From Plantactinospora sp. BC1 (GTDB taxonomy: Bacteria > Actinomycetota > Actinomycetes > Mycobacteriales > Micromonosporaceae): 64,000 bases of DNA. The position numbers and the translations under genes were made by a program. A model generated the notes under the pieces. That model was not told where the DNA came from, did not search any database, and was given only the letters and a program-made list of their open reading frames with translations. Positions 55,781-64,000 of the stretch are shown here, piece after piece (within the stretch, counting starts at the first letter, position 1; every line of letters begins with the position of its first letter). Where the stretch lies: assembly GCF_003030345.1 (NCBI RefSeq), contig NZ_CP028158.1, positions 5,332,001 through 5,396,000 on the forward strand, written 5' to 3'.

Positions 55781-56116
55781 TCACTCCTTCGCGTCGACCT
55801 CTTCGGGTACCGACTCGACCCGCTCCACCTTCTTGACGACCCGGGCGATCGCCGGCCGCGCGTACCGCGTCTGCACGCCGGGCGCCACCTCGAGCATCAC
55901 GGTCTCGTCGTCCATACCGGTGACGGTGCCGTAGAGCCCGCCGATCGTGACCACCTCGTCGCCGGGGCCGATCGAGGACTGCATCTGCTCGGCCTCGCGA
56001 CGCCGCTTCTGCTGCGGCCGGATCATCATGAAGTACATGACGACGAAAAGCAGGACAATCATGAGGAGCGGCATGAAACTCCCGGCTCCGCCGCCGCTCT
56101 GTGCTGCCAAAGGCAC
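55781..56116 (-). CDS. yajC: Preprotein translocase subunit YajC
   Basis: YajC associates with SecDF. The 111 residues start with a short Gly-rich segment and one membrane helix (PLLMIVLLFVVMYFMMIRPQQKRRREAE; the RPQQKRRxE end is diagnostic). A small KOW-like beta domain follows (IGPGDEVVTIGGLYGTVTGMDDETVMLEVAPGV). It lies between ruvB and secD in the expected order. The 250-bp gap to secD holds no gene I can support. Confidence 0.94.
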   Translation of the reverse strand: MPLAAQSGGGAGSFMPLLMIVLLFVVMYFMMIRPQQKRRREAEQMQSSIGPGDEVVTIGGLYGTVTGMDDETVMLEVAPGVQTRYARPAIARVVKKVERVESVPEEVDAKE

Positions 56117-56252
56117 TGTTACGACCTTCCCATCGGCCTCGTCACGGCACGGGTATGCCGGAGCGGAGGCAGGAACTCACGTCCTGTACAAACCGCGGCG
56201 AGTCTAGTCCCTGCACCTGAGAACACCGAATGCGGCACAGATCACGAACGGA

Positions 56253-57320
56253 TCACACCTCCTGGGACCCCGCGGAGAAGAGGTCGGGCCCTCCGGGCCC
56301 ACTCACGCCGAATGTACCATTTGGCGGAGTACGCCCCAAGTGTCGCCAAGCGGCCTCGGTCGCCACCCGCCCCCGGGGCGTCCGGGCCAGCAGACCGGCC
56401 CGGACCAGGAACGGCTCGCAGACCTCCTCCACGGTGTCCGGCTGCTCCCCCACCGCCACCGCCAGGGTCGACAACCCCACCGGACCGCCCCGGAACGAGT
56501 CCACCAACGCGGTCAGCACCGCCCGGTCCAGCCGGTCCAACCCCAGCTCGTCCACGTCGTAGACCCGCAGCGCGGCCCGGGCGGTCTCCAGGGTCACCGT
56601 CCCGTCGGCCCGGACCTCGGCGAAGTCGCGTACCCGGCGGAGCAGCCGGTTGGCGATCCGGGGCGTACCCCGGGACCGGCCGGCGATCTCCGCCGAACCG
56701 TCGGAGGTGATCGGCACCCCCAGGATCCGCGCCGAGCGCTGGAGCAGCACGTCCAGCTCGTCCGGGGAGTAGAAGTCGAGATGCGCGACGAAACCGAACC
56801 GGTCCCGCATCGGACCGGTCAACAACCCGGACCGGGTGGTCGCGCCGACCAGGGTGAACGGCTCGACGTCCAGCGGGATCGCGGTGGCCCCCGGCCCCTT
56901 GCCGACCACCACGTCGACCCGGAAGTCCTCCATCGCGCTGTAGAGCAGCTCCTCGGCCGGCTTGGCGATCCGGTGGATCTCGTCGATGAAGAGCACGTCG
57001 CCCTCGGCGAGGCTGGTCAGGATCGCCGCCAGGTCACCGGAGCGCTCGATCGCCGGGCCGCTGGTCACCCGGATCCCGGCACCCAGCTCGGCGGCGACGA
57101 TGTTCGCCAGGGTCGTCTTCCCCAGGCCGGGCGGGCCGGAGAGCAGGATGTGGTCCGGCGGGGTGCCCCGGCCCATGGCGCCGCGCAGCAGCAGGTCGAG
57201 CTGGTCGCGTACCCGGTGCTGGGCGATGAAGTCGGCGAGCCGCTTCGGGCGTACGGTGACCTCCGCGTCCCGCTCGGCGTCGTCCGCGTACGCCGAGACG
57301 AGCCCCTCGGGATCGGTCAC
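56253..57320 (-). CDS. ruvB: Holliday junction branch migration ATPase RuvB
   Basis: RuvB is the hexameric AAA+ motor that drives branch migration with RuvA. The 355 residues include [22 protein letters not shown], Walker [19 protein letters not shown], Walker [21 protein letters not shown], sensor 1 [11 protein letters not shown] and a C-terminal winged helix ([23 protein letters not shown]). Its start overlaps the ruvA stop by 4 bp. It is the last gene of the ruvCAB operon here. Confidence 0.97.
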   Translation of the reverse strand: MTDPEGLVSAYADDAERDAEVTVRPKRLADFIAQHRVRDQLDLLLRGAMGRGTPPDHILLSGPPGLGKTTLANIVAAELGAGIRVTSGPAIERSGDLAAILTSLAEGDVLFIDEIHRIAKPAEELLYSAMEDFRVDVVVGKGPGATAIPLDVEPFTLVGATTRSGLLTGPMRDRFGFVAHLDFYSPDELDVLLQRSARILGVPITSDGSAEIAGRSRGTPRIANRLLRRVRDFAEVRADGTVTLETARAALRVYDVDELGLDRLDRAVLTALVDSFRGGPVGLSTLAVAVGEQPDTVEEVCEPFLVRAGLLARTPRGRVATEAAWRHLGRTPPNGTFGVSGPGGPDLFSAGSQEV

Positions 57321-57919
57321 CGGGTCCTGCCCAGCAGTCGGATCGCCTGCTTCAGCAGCACCGGCACCGGCGGGACCTCACCGTCGACGGTCTCGGCCAC
57401 CGCCGCCACCGCCTGGTCCGCCTGGGACGCCGTCCAGCCGAGCCCGACCAGCGCCTGGCGCACCTGCTCCGGCCAGGCACCGGCGGTGACCCCGGCCGCG
57501 CCGTCCGGGCCGACCGGCACCGGGCCGATCCGGTCCCGCAACTCCAGCACCAGCCGCTCGGCGCCCTTCTTGCCGATCCCCGGCACCCGGGTCAGGGTGC
57601 CGGTGTCGGCGTTCGCGATCGCCTTGCGCACCACGTCGGGCGCGTGCACGGCGAGGACGGCCTGGGCGAGCCGGGGGCCGACCCCGCTGGCGGTCTGGAG
57701 CAGTTCGAAGAGGTGCTTCTCGTCGTCGTCGGCGAAGCCGTAGAGGGTCAGCGAGTCCTCCCGGACCACCAGGCTGGTGGCGAGCCGGGCCGGCGAGCCG
57801 ACCCGCAGCCCGGCCAGGGTGCCGGGCGCGCACTGCACCGCCAGCCCCACCCCGCCGACCTCGATCACCGCGCCGTCCGGGGACAGCCCGGCGACCACGC
57901 CCCGGACACTCGCGATCAT
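57317..57919 (-). CDS. ruvA: Holliday junction DNA helicase subunit RuvA
   Basis: RuvA binds four-way junctions and loads RuvB. The 200 residues begin [28 protein letters not shown] (OB fold). The double helix-hairpin-helix segment is [20 protein letters not shown] and [24 protein letters not shown] flexible linker and the C-terminal RuvB-binding domain ([26 protein letters not shown]) follow. It overlaps ruvC and ruvB by 4 bp each. Confidence 0.97.
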   Translation of the reverse strand: MIASVRGVVAGLSPDGAVIEVGGVGLAVQCAPGTLAGLRVGSPARLATSLVVREDSLTLYGFADDDEKHLFELLQTASGVGPRLAQAVLAVHAPDVVRKAIANADTGTLTRVPGIGKKGAERLVLELRDRIGPVPVGPDGAAGVTAGAWPEQVRQALVGLGWTASQADQAVAAVAETVDGEVPPVPVLLKQAIRLLGRTR

Positions 57920-58527
57920 CCTGTACCTCCCTGTCGTTCCGGACCCGGCCGGGCGGCCCGCCGGGGCGTACCCGATCGGGCGCCGGCCCGGGACGCGGCC
58001 GACGTCGCCGCCCGCTGCCGGACCGCGTCGGCCGCCGCCGCGATCCGGGACCGGGTGCCGCCGCGCCAGATGTGGCAGATCGCCAGCGCCAGCGCGTCGG
58101 CGGCGTCGGCCGGCCGGGGCGGCTCGGCCAGCCGCAGCAGCCGGGTCACCATCGACATCATCTGCGCCTTGTCCGCCTGGCCGGAACCGGTGACCGCCGC
58201 CTTGACCTCGCTCGGGGTGTACGTCTGCACCGGCAGCCCGGCCCGGGCCCCGGCCAGCACCGCCACCGCGCTGGCCTGCGCGGTCCCCATCACCGTCCGG
58301 ACGTTGTGCTGGCTGAAGACCCGCTCCACCGCGACACTCTGCGGCTGGTGCTCGGCGACCAGCCGGGTCAGCTCGGTGTCCAGGTGCAGCAGCCGCAGCG
58401 GCAGCTCGTCACCCGGGTCGGTGTAGACGACGTAGTAGGCCACCAGGGTGCACGGCCGGCCGGGCACCCCCTCGACCACGCCGACCCCGCACCGGGTCAA
58501 CCCCGGGTCGACGCCCAGCACCCGCAC
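57916..58527 (-). CDS. ruvC: Holliday junction resolvase RuvC
   Basis: RuvC cuts Holliday junctions. The 203 residues carry the four acidic catalytic positions of the family: Asp in [13 protein letters not shown], Glu in [12 protein letters not shown], and the paired Asp in [38 protein letters not shown] is the conserved DNA-binding region. GTG 58527 is chosen because the upstream frame contains no homologous sequence and GGGGAGGGGGCGGC precedes it. The C-terminal ~35 residues are a basic Ala/Arg/Pro tail. Confidence 0.96.
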   Translation of the reverse strand: MRVLGVDPGLTRCGVGVVEGVPGRPCTLVAYYVVYTDPGDELPLRLLHLDTELTRLVAEHQPQSVAVERVFSQHNVRTVMGTAQASAVAVLAGARAGLPVQTYTPSEVKAAVTGSGQADKAQMMSMVTRLLRLAEPPRPADAADALALAICHIWRGGTRSRIAAAADAVRQRAATSAASRAGARSGTPRRAARPGPERQGGTG

Positions 58528-58729
58528 GCCGCCCCCTCCCCGTGCCGCAGCACGTACGTGTGTTCGACACCCTACTGGCCTGCGCCGGAGCCGGAAACGC
58601 CGACACGCCCGTACCCGATCATCAGAGCCGGGCCGGCGGGCCCGCCGAAGGTCGCCACATAGGCCGGTGCCGGAGTATGTGGCCGACGCCCATGTGCCGC
58701 CGCCCGGTTGGCTCGTAGCTTTTTCGGCC

Positions 58730-59593
58730 ATGACGGTAGAACCCGGTCGGGACGACCAGGCCGCGCGACGGCGGCGCCAGCAGGTCGGATCCCCGGCCTC
58801 GGCCGACGACCCGCCCCGGGCCGGCCGGGCCGCCCCGCCGGTCGTCCGGCTCGACCTGTCCGGGCGGACCGCCCTGGTCACCGGCGGTGCCAGCGGGATC
58901 GGGCGGGCCTGCGCGGCACGGCTGGCCGAGGCCGGCGCGACCGTCACCGTGCTGGACCGGGACGCCGACCGGGCCGAGGCGGTCGCCGCCGAGATCGGCG
59001 GTCGGGCGCTCGGGCTGGACCTCGCCGATCCGCACGCCACCGACCGGATCGACCCCGAGCTGGACATCGTGGTCAACAATGCCGGGCTGCAACACGTGGC
59101 GCCGCTGCACGAGTTTCCGCCGGACCGCTTCGACCACCTGCACCGGGTGATGGTGACCGCCCCGTTCCTGATCGTCCGGCGGGCGCTGCCGCACATGTAC
59201 GCCGGCAACTGGGGCCGCATCGTCAACATCTCCTCGGTACACGGGCTGCGCGCCTCGGCGTTCAAGTCGGCGTACGTCTCGGCCAAGCACGCCCTGGAGG
59301 GGCTGTCGAAGGTGGTCGCCCTGGAGGGGGCGGCGCACGGGGTGACGGCCAACTGCGTGAATCCGGCGTACGTGCGCACGCCGCTGGTCGAGGGACAGAT
59401 CACCGCGCAGGCGAACGCACACGGCATCGCCGAGACCGAGGTGATCGAGCAGATCATGCTGGCCCGGGCGGCGATCAAACGACTGATCGAGCCGGAGGAG
59501 GTCGCCGAACTCGTCGCCTACCTCTGCACCCCGGCCGCCTCCTTCCTCACCGGCGCCTCGATCCCCCTCGACGGGGGCTGGACGGCGAACTGA
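58730..59593 (+). CDS. 3-hydroxybutyrate dehydrogenase-like SDR
   Basis: The protein has 287 residues: a ~40-residue Arg/Ala-rich N-terminal extension, then a short-chain dehydrogenase. The NAD site is [22 protein letters not shown] with LDRD after the second strand, and [20 protein letters not shown] is also present. The catalytic Ser is in [12 protein letters not shown], and Tyr and Lys are in [12 protein letters not shown]. The [11 protein letters not shown] and SSVHG(L)xAS phrases and the [23 protein letters not shown] segment fit D-3-hydroxybutyrate dehydrogenase. ATG 58730 has no strong Shine-Dalgarno; the next start, GTG at about 58842, would trim the extension. It is followed by a PucR-type regulator. 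Confidence 0.88.
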   Translation: MTVEPGRDDQAARRRRQQVGSPASADDPPRAGRAAPPVVRLDLSGRTALVTGGASGIGRACAARLAEAGATVTVLDRDADRAEAVAAEIGGRALGLDLADPHATDRIDPELDIVVNNAGLQHVAPLHEFPPDRFDHLHRVMVTAPFLIVRRALPHMYAGNWGRIVNISSVHGLRASAFKSAYVSAKHALEGLSKVVALEGAAHGVTANCVNPAYVRTPLVEGQITAQANAHGIAETEVIEQIMLARAAIKRLIEPEEVAELVAYLCTPAASFLTGASIPLDGGWTAN

Positions 59594-59611
59594 GTGGGCG
59601 CCTCCCGCAGA

Positions 59612-61567
59612 ATGGACCCCGTGTCCACGCCGATCGAGTTCCTGGAGCTGCTGGCCCGGGAGGCCGCTCCGGTCGAGTTCGAGGGGCCGCTGGTGGCTGC
59701 CCGGGCGGCCGGGGTACCAGCCGACCGGCTCGCCGAGCTGGAGGCGGCCAAGGTGGTGGCGCTGCGGGTACGCGCCCTGCTGGAACGGCGGCGGCGCCGC
59801 GAGGCGGAACTCTCCGGCCTGTACGACACCGCCAGCGACCTCGCCGGGCTGCGCGACTCCGACGACGTACTGCGGGCGATCGTGCACCGGGCCCGGCACC
59901 TGCTCGGCACCGACGTGGCGTACATGACGCTGGTCGACGACGACCTGGGCGACACGTACATGCGGGTCACCGACGGTTCGATCTCGGCCCGGTTCCAGGG
60001 ACTGCGGCTGCCGATGGGGGCCGGACTCGGCGGCCTGGTGGCGCAGACCGGCAGCCCGTACGCGACCGCGAACTATCCGGAGGACGCGAGGTTCCACCAC
60101 ACCGGCGAGATCGACGCCGGGGTCGGCGAGGAGGGGCTGGTCGCCATCCTCGGGGTGCCGCTGCGGCTCGGCTCCCGGGTGATCGGGGTCCTCTACGCCG
60201 CCAACCGGTCGGCCCGGCCGTTCGCCCGGGAGGAGGTGTCGCTGCTGCTCTCGCTGGCCGCGCACGCGGCGGTCGCGATCGACACGGCGCGGCTGCTCGC
60301 CGAGACCCGGGCCGCGCTGGCGGAACTCTCGGCGGCCAACTCGACGATCCAGGCGCACAGCGCGTCGGTGGAGCGGGCCGCCGCCGCGCACGACCGGATG
60401 ACCTCGCTGGTGCTGCGCGGCGGCGGGGTGGAGGACGTGGCGGCGGCGGTGACCGAGGTGCTCGGCGGTGCGCTGCTGGCGCTCGACGCCGAGGGGCGGA
60501 CACTGGCCCGGGTCGGCGAGATCGACGAGCCGGAGCGGGCGGCGCTGGACGAGGCGGTGGTGGCGTCGCGTACCGAGGGGCGCAGCGTGCGCCGGGGCGA
60601 CCTCTGGTACGCCGCCGTGGTCGCCGGTACCGAGAACCTCGGCGCCCTGGTCTCCCGCCCCGAGGAAGAGCTGGTCGACGCCGACCAGCGGATCCTGGAG
60701 CGGGCGGCGCTGGTCACCGCGCTGCTGCTGCTCTTCCGGCAGAGCGTCGCCGAGGCGGAGGGGCGGGTCCGGGGCGAACTGCTCGACGACCTGATCGCCC
60801 GGCCGGTACTCGACGCCGCCGCGCTGCGCGGCCGGGCCCGCCGGCTCGGCGTGGACCTGGACGCCCCGCACGTACTCGTGGCGGTCGGCGACGACGCGAT
60901 GGTCGGGAGTACCTCGGTACGGCAGCGGGTCACCTCCTGGGCCAGCACGTACGCCTCGGCGCAGGGTGGGCTGGCGGCGGCCCGGGACGGCCGGGCGGTG
61001 CTGATGCTGCCGGGCGGCGACGCCGGTTCGGCGGCCCGGACCGTGGTCCGGGACCTGTCCCGGGCACTGGGCCGGCCGGTCACCGCCGGAGCGGGCGGGC
61101 CGGCGACCGGCCCGGCGTCGCTGGCCGGGGCGGCCCGGGAGGCGGACCGCTGCCTCACCGCGCTGCGTGCGCTCGGTCGGGCCGGCGAGGGTGCCAGCAG
61201 CGCCGAACTCGGTTTCGTCGGGCTGCTGCTCGGCGCGGTCGGGTCCGGCGGCGACCGGGAGGTGGCCCGGTTCCTGGTCGACACCGTCGGCCCGGTGGTC
61301 GACTACGACGCCCGCCGGGGCACCGCGCTGGTGAAGACCCTGGAGGCGTACTTCGGGGTCGGCGGCAGCCTGGCCCGGGCCGCCGAGCTGCTGCACGTGC
61401 ACGTCAACACGGTGACCCAGCGGCTGGACCGGGTGGGGCAACTGCTCGGGCCGCAGTGGCAGAAGCCGGAGCGGGCGCTGGAGGTGCAGCTCGCACTCCG
61501 GCTGCACCGGCTGCGCGCCGCGGCCGGCCAGAGCGGGGCGGGTGTCGGCGGCACCGAGCTGCCCTGA
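59612..61567 (+). CDS. GAF-domain PucR/CdaR-family transcriptional regulator
   Basis: This is a 651-residue regulator. A short N-terminal helical region is followed by a GAF-like sensor (~80-235; LLGTDVAYMTLVDDDLGDTYMR, LRLPMGAGLGGLVAQTGSPYATANY, GVPLRLGSRVIGVLYAANRS). Then come a coiled-coil linker (~235-275), a CdaR-like middle domain, and the PucR C-terminal HTH (LVKTLEAYFGVGGSLARAAELLHVHVNTVTQRLDRVGQLLG). It may control the upstream SDR or 3-hydroxybutyrate use, as in related gene pairs. The start is uncertain: GTG 59594 abuts the SDR stop, and GTG 59621 is another option. The gene's 3' end lies in a 41-bp tandem repeat. Confidence 0.88.
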   Translation: MDPVSTPIEFLELLAREAAPVEFEGPLVAARAAGVPADRLAELEAAKVVALRVRALLERRRRREAELSGLYDTASDLAGLRDSDDVLRAIVHRARHLLGTDVAYMTLVDDDLGDTYMRVTDGSISARFQGLRLPMGAGLGGLVAQTGSPYATANYPEDARFHHTGEIDAGVGEEGLVAILGVPLRLGSRVIGVLYAANRSARPFAREEVSLLLSLAAHAAVAIDTARLLAETRAALAELSAANSTIQAHSASVERAAAAHDRMTSLVLRGGGVEDVAAAVTEVLGGALLALDAEGRTLARVGEIDEPERAALDEAVVASRTEGRSVRRGDLWYAAVVAGTENLGALVSRPEEELVDADQRILERAALVTALLLLFRQSVAEAEGRVRGELLDDLIARPVLDAAALRGRARRLGVDLDAPHVLVAVGDDAMVGSTSVRQRVTSWASTYASAQGGLAAARDGRAVLMLPGGDAGSAARTVVRDLSRALGRPVTAGAGGPATGPASLAGAAREADRCLTALRALGRAGEGASSAELGFVGLLLGAVGSGGDREVARFLVDTVGPVVDYDARRGTALVKTLEAYFGVGGSLARAAELLHVHVNTVTQRLDRVGQLLGPQWQKPERALEVQLALRLHRLRAAAGQSGAGVGGTELP

Positions 61568-61705
61568 GCGCATGCCTGCTCTGATCGCGTTCACCCGGCC
61601 TGCCCTGAGGGCGTGCCTGCAACTGAGCGCGTTGGCCCGGCCTGCCCTGTGCGCATGCCTGCTCTGCTTGCGTTCACCCGGCCTGCGCTGAGCGCATCGC
61701 CGCGG
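61559..61705. repeat. 41-bp tandem repeat array beginning at the PucR-gene stop
   Basis: Units start at 61559, 61600 and 61642 (41-42 bp each), with a partial fourth at 61683. Each opens with CTGCCCTGAG or a close variant (CTGCCCTGTG, CTGCGCTGAG) and continues GCGCATGCCTGCTCTG before CACCCGGC. The first unit contains the PucR TGA (61565-61567). The array occupies most of the gap between the convergent PucR and TetR genes. Confidence 0.92.
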
Positions 61706-61720
61706 CACGGCGCCGCGACC

Positions 61721-61768
61721 GGTCAGCGGGCGGGGATGCCGGCAGGTCAGCGGGCGGCGATGCCGGCG
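61721..61768. repeat. 24-bp tandem duplication spanning the TetR-gene stop
   Basis: Units at 61721-61744 and 61745-61768 match at 22 of 24 positions. The second contains the minus-strand TetR stop (61747-61749) and its last codons (AGIAAR). The first is a non-coding copy that repeats the same end as AGIPAR-stop. It lies next to the 41-bp array. Confidence 0.92.
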
Positions 61769-62355
61769 ATCACCGCGTCGACGACCCGGGCCGGCAGGTC
61801 CCGCTCGTCCAGGTTGGGCTGGGCGCGGAGCAACCGCTGCATCAGCAGCGGGGCCGTGAGCAGCGAAAGCGTCAGCTCGACGTCGAGGTCCGCCCGCAGC
61901 TCGCCGAGGTCGATTCCCCGGCGCAGCACCTCGCGGATCATCCGCCGCCGGGGCTCGACCAGCTCCTGGTAGAGCCGGTACTGCTCGGGGCTGCGGCTGA
62001 TCGCGGGCATCAGGCAGGGCATGATCTGCCGCATCCTGGGGTCCGGGTTGTGCCCGGTGTTGCCGACCAGCGCGATCAGGTCTTCGCGTACGGACCGCCC
62101 GGGCGGTGGCGGCGGTGGCGGCTTCAGCCGGCGCAGGGCGTCCTGGAGCAACGCCTCCTTGCCGGACCAGCGTCGGTAGATGGTCGCCTTGCCCACGCCG
62201 GCCCGGGTGGCGATCGCCTCGATCGAGAGCGTCTCGATGCTGCTGCCCTCGGCGAGCAGGTCGAGGGCGGCCTCCAGGATCGCCTCGTCCGCGCGGATGC
62301 TCCGCGGGCGTCCTGGCGCCCGCGGAGCATCCATCGTTTCGGTCACGTTAACCAT
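61747..62355 (-). CDS. TetR-family transcriptional regulator
   Basis: This 202-residue regulator has the TetR HTH at ~20-65 (ILEAALDLLAEGSSIETLSIEAIATRAGVGKATIYRRWSGKEALLQDAL). The C-terminal ligand domain starts with a PPPPPPP linker and resembles the TetR_C_16/AcrR-like group (PRRRMIREVLRRGIDLGELRADLD). ATG 62355 has GGGGACA upstream. It starts 13 bp after the stop of the MFS exporter gene, in the same direction, so it is probably co-transcribed with, and represses, that exporter. Its 3' end is tandemly duplicated. Confidence 0.92.
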   Translation of the reverse strand: MVNVTETMDAPRAPGRPRSIRADEAILEAALDLLAEGSSIETLSIEAIATRAGVGKATIYRRWSGKEALLQDALRRLKPPPPPPPGRSVREDLIALVGNTGHNPDPRMRQIMPCLMPAISRSPEQYRLYQELVEPRRRMIREVLRRGIDLGELRADLDVELTLSLLTAPLLMQRLLRAQPNLDERDLPARVVDAVIAGIAAR

Positions 62356-62368
62356 TGTCCCCTGTCGC

Positions 62369-63940
62369 TCAGGCGGCGACCAGTTCGGGATCACCCACCG
62401 GCTCCGGCGGCAGCAGCTGCTCCTCGGCGTTGCGGCCGGGCAGCCAGCGGAGCACCACCACGATGCCGAGGGCGGCGACCACCGCCGAGATCCCGCTCGC
62501 CCAGTGCATGGCGGAGACGAAGGCGTCGTTGGCGGCGCTGGTCACCGCCGAGCCGGCCGGGCCGCCGAGCCGCTCCGCGACCGCGTACGCCCCGGAGACC
62601 GACTCGGACGCGGCGTCCCGGACCGGTGCCGGCAGCGCGCGGGCCGCCGGCTCGATCTGGTCCCGGTAGACCCCGGAGAGCACCGAGCCGAGTACCGCGA
62701 CGCCGAGCGCGCCGGCCACCTGGCGGACGGTGTTGCTGACCGCCGAACCCACCCCGGCCTTCTCCCGGGGCAGCGCTGACATGATCGACTCGGTCGCCGG
62801 CGGCATGATGTTGGCCATCCCGACGCCCTGGACGAAGAAGATCAGCCCGATGATCCAGATCGGCGTGGTCGCGGTGGCGAAGGCGAACGCCACCAGCGCC
62901 GCCGAGGTCAACGCCAGCCCGGTCACCGCGACGGCCCGACCGCCGTACCGCTTGACCATGGTGGCGCTGCGCGGTGCGAAGACCAGCTGGGCGACGGCGA
63001 ACGGCAGCATCAGCAGGCCGGTCTCCAGCGGGCTGTAGCCGCGGACGAGCTGGAGGTAGAAGGCGCTGAAGAACATCACGCCCATGGCGGCGAAGAAGAC
63101 CAGGCCGATCACCGCGACCGGAGCGGCGAAGCGGGGTACCCGGAACAGCCGTACGTCCAGCGACGGGAACTCGACCCGGCGCTCCCAGGCCACGAAGGCG
63201 GCCAGTACGGCCAGCCCGCCGACGATCGACGCCCAGATGAGCGGCCGACCGAAGCCGTGCTCGCCACCGTCGATGATCCCGTACGAGAGCGCGACCAGAC
63301 CGACCACCGAGAGCAGTACGCCGATCACGTCGATCCGGCCCGGCTTCGGGTCCCGCGAGTCCGGCACCAGCAGCGCGACCGCGACCAGCCCGATCAGCAC
63401 CACCGGCACGTTGATCAGGAAGACCGAGCCCCACCAGTAGTTCTCCAGCAGCAGACCGCCCAGCACCGGGCCGATCGCCACACCGAGGCCGATCGCGCCG
63501 GCCCAGACCCCGATGGCGCGACCGCGCTCCCGGGGGTCGAAGACGTTGGAGATGATCGACAGGGTCACCGGCATCACGGCGGCGGCCCCGAAGCCCATCA
63601 GCGCGCGGGCGCCGATCAGTTGACCGGGGCTCTGCGCGTACGCCGACAGCAGCGAGGCCAGGCCGAAGAGGGCGAGCCCGACCAGCAGGAACCACTTGCG
63701 CCCGTACCGGTCGCCGAGCACGCCGAAGGTGAAGAGCAGCCCGGCGAAGACCAGCGTGTACGAGTTGATCGACCATTCCAGTTCGCCCTGGCTGGCGCCG
63801 AGGCCGTGCACCGGGTCGGCCAGGGTACGCAGTGCGACGTTCAGGACCGTGTTGTCCAGCACGATCACCAGCAGGCTGACCACGAGCACGCCGAGAATGG
63901 CCCAGCGCCTCGGGTGCCCGGTGTTTTCGGTTAACTCCAT
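62369..63940 (-). CDS. DHA2-family (14-TM) MFS drug exporter
   Basis: The 523-residue transporter has 14 predicted helices. It opens with WAILGVLVVSLLVIVLDNTVLNVALRTL (motif D1, LDxTVxNVAL). Motif A is LGDRYGRKWFLLVG, motif B is LIGARALMGFGAAAVMP, and motif C-like AGAIGLGVAIGPVLGGLLLENYWW follows. These are the EmrB/QacA features of proton-driven drug export. ATG 63940 follows GGGGGGACAAAACACCGC. Direct repeats GGTGTTTT at 63920 and 63943 flank the start. The adjacent TetR gene is its likely regulator. Confidence 0.93.
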   Translation of the reverse strand: MELTENTGHPRRWAILGVLVVSLLVIVLDNTVLNVALRTLADPVHGLGASQGELEWSINSYTLVFAGLLFTFGVLGDRYGRKWFLLVGLALFGLASLLSAYAQSPGQLIGARALMGFGAAAVMPVTLSIISNVFDPRERGRAIGVWAGAIGLGVAIGPVLGGLLLENYWWGSVFLINVPVVLIGLVAVALLVPDSRDPKPGRIDVIGVLLSVVGLVALSYGIIDGGEHGFGRPLIWASIVGGLAVLAAFVAWERRVEFPSLDVRLFRVPRFAAPVAVIGLVFFAAMGVMFFSAFYLQLVRGYSPLETGLLMLPFAVAQLVFAPRSATMVKRYGGRAVAVTGLALTSAALVAFAFATATTPIWIIGLIFFVQGVGMANIMPPATESIMSALPREKAGVGSAVSNTVRQVAGALGVAVLGSVLSGVYRDQIEPAARALPAPVRDAASESVSGAYAVAERLGGPAGSAVTSAANDAFVSAMHWASGISAVVAALGIVVVLRWLPGRNAEEQLLPPEPVGDPELVAA

Positions 63941-63962
63941 GCGGTGTTTTGTCCCCCCGAGA

Positions 63963-63990
63963 CCCCGCTTCGCCCGATTCGGCGGCGGGG
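63963..63990 (+). terminator. Hairpin near the right window edge
   Basis: CCCCGC and CGCC (63963-63968 and 63971-63974) pair with GGCG and GCGGGG (63981-63990) around CGATTC, followed by AAGTTTCTT. The T-rich side faces right on the plus strand. No plus-strand gene precedes it, so its role cannot be judged within this window. Confidence 0.3.
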
Positions 63991-64000
63991 AAGTTTCTTG

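Noticed and set aside
61559-61705. 41-bp array as a CRISPR or attachment site
   Set aside because: The repeats abut without spacers, the first includes the end of a gene, and no integrase or cas gene is present.
58622-61708. 1028-codon minus-strand open frame opposite the SDR and PucR genes
   Set aside because: It is a shadow frame. The plus strand encodes recognisable dehydrogenase, GAF and HTH domains, while the antisense product is Arg/Gly/Pro-rich with no domain.

Overview
The window is chromosomal DNA of a very high-GC actinobacterium. Start codons are often GTG, many neighbouring genes overlap by ATGA or GTGA, and the housekeeping gene orders (mltG-ruvX-alaS-rarA-aspS and hisS-rel-apt-secF-secD-yajC-ruvB-ruvA-ruvC) are those of actinomycetes. 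Protein wording suggests the Micromonosporaceae; this placement is inferred, as no rRNA gene is present. I see no tRNA, rRNA, CRISPR array, insertion sequence or replication origin.

Layout. 1-17 kb (mostly minus): mltG (cut by the window edge), ruvX, alaS, two small membrane proteins, a 1059-residue Pro/Gly-rich membrane protein, rarA, an MFS transporter with an ArsR-type regulator and a twin-palindrome operator, a membrane protein with a DnaJ-C-like N-terminus, and aspS; then a plus-strand AlkB-like oxygenase. 17-19 kb: a three-gene cassette (beta-helix protein, membrane protein, TM plus coiled-coil protein) of possible phage origin. 19-22 kb: a MarR/GbsR-like regulator and a two-gene drug-type ABC exporter that share an operator-like motif.

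22.5-37.7 kb is nitrogen-related: urease genes ureABCFGD (plus) with a GlnR-like box and a His-repeat UreG but no ureE, then a DUF998 membrane protein, a secreted S1 protease, a secreted SGNH hydrolase, a WD40 protein, and the urea ABC importer urtABCDE (minus). UrtABCDE would bring urea in and urease would split it to ammonia and carbamate.

37.9-44.4 kb: a PadR regulator with an ABC/FtsX exporter, a Tat-exported glucuronyl C5-epimerase-like protein, and an acyl-ACP desaturase behind a long palindrome. 44.5-58.5 kb is the conserved hisS, metallo-hydrolase, two membrane cyclophilins, rel, apt, secFD, yajC, ruvBAC block. 58.7-64 kb: a 3-hydroxybutyrate dehydrogenase-like SDR with a PucR/GAF regulator, then a TetR regulator and a 14-TM MFS exporter.

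The most unusual signal is not a gene family. At five separate gene ends (4.2, 12.8, 41.5, 61.6 and 61.7 kb) a short segment of 24-41 bp spanning the stop codon is tandemly duplicated, each unit being unrelated in sequence to the others. The 4.2 kb case has copied an ATGA stop/start junction with its Shine-Dalgarno sequence, giving two nested 9-codon mini-ORFs in front of alaS. I found no obvious new defence or biosynthetic system.
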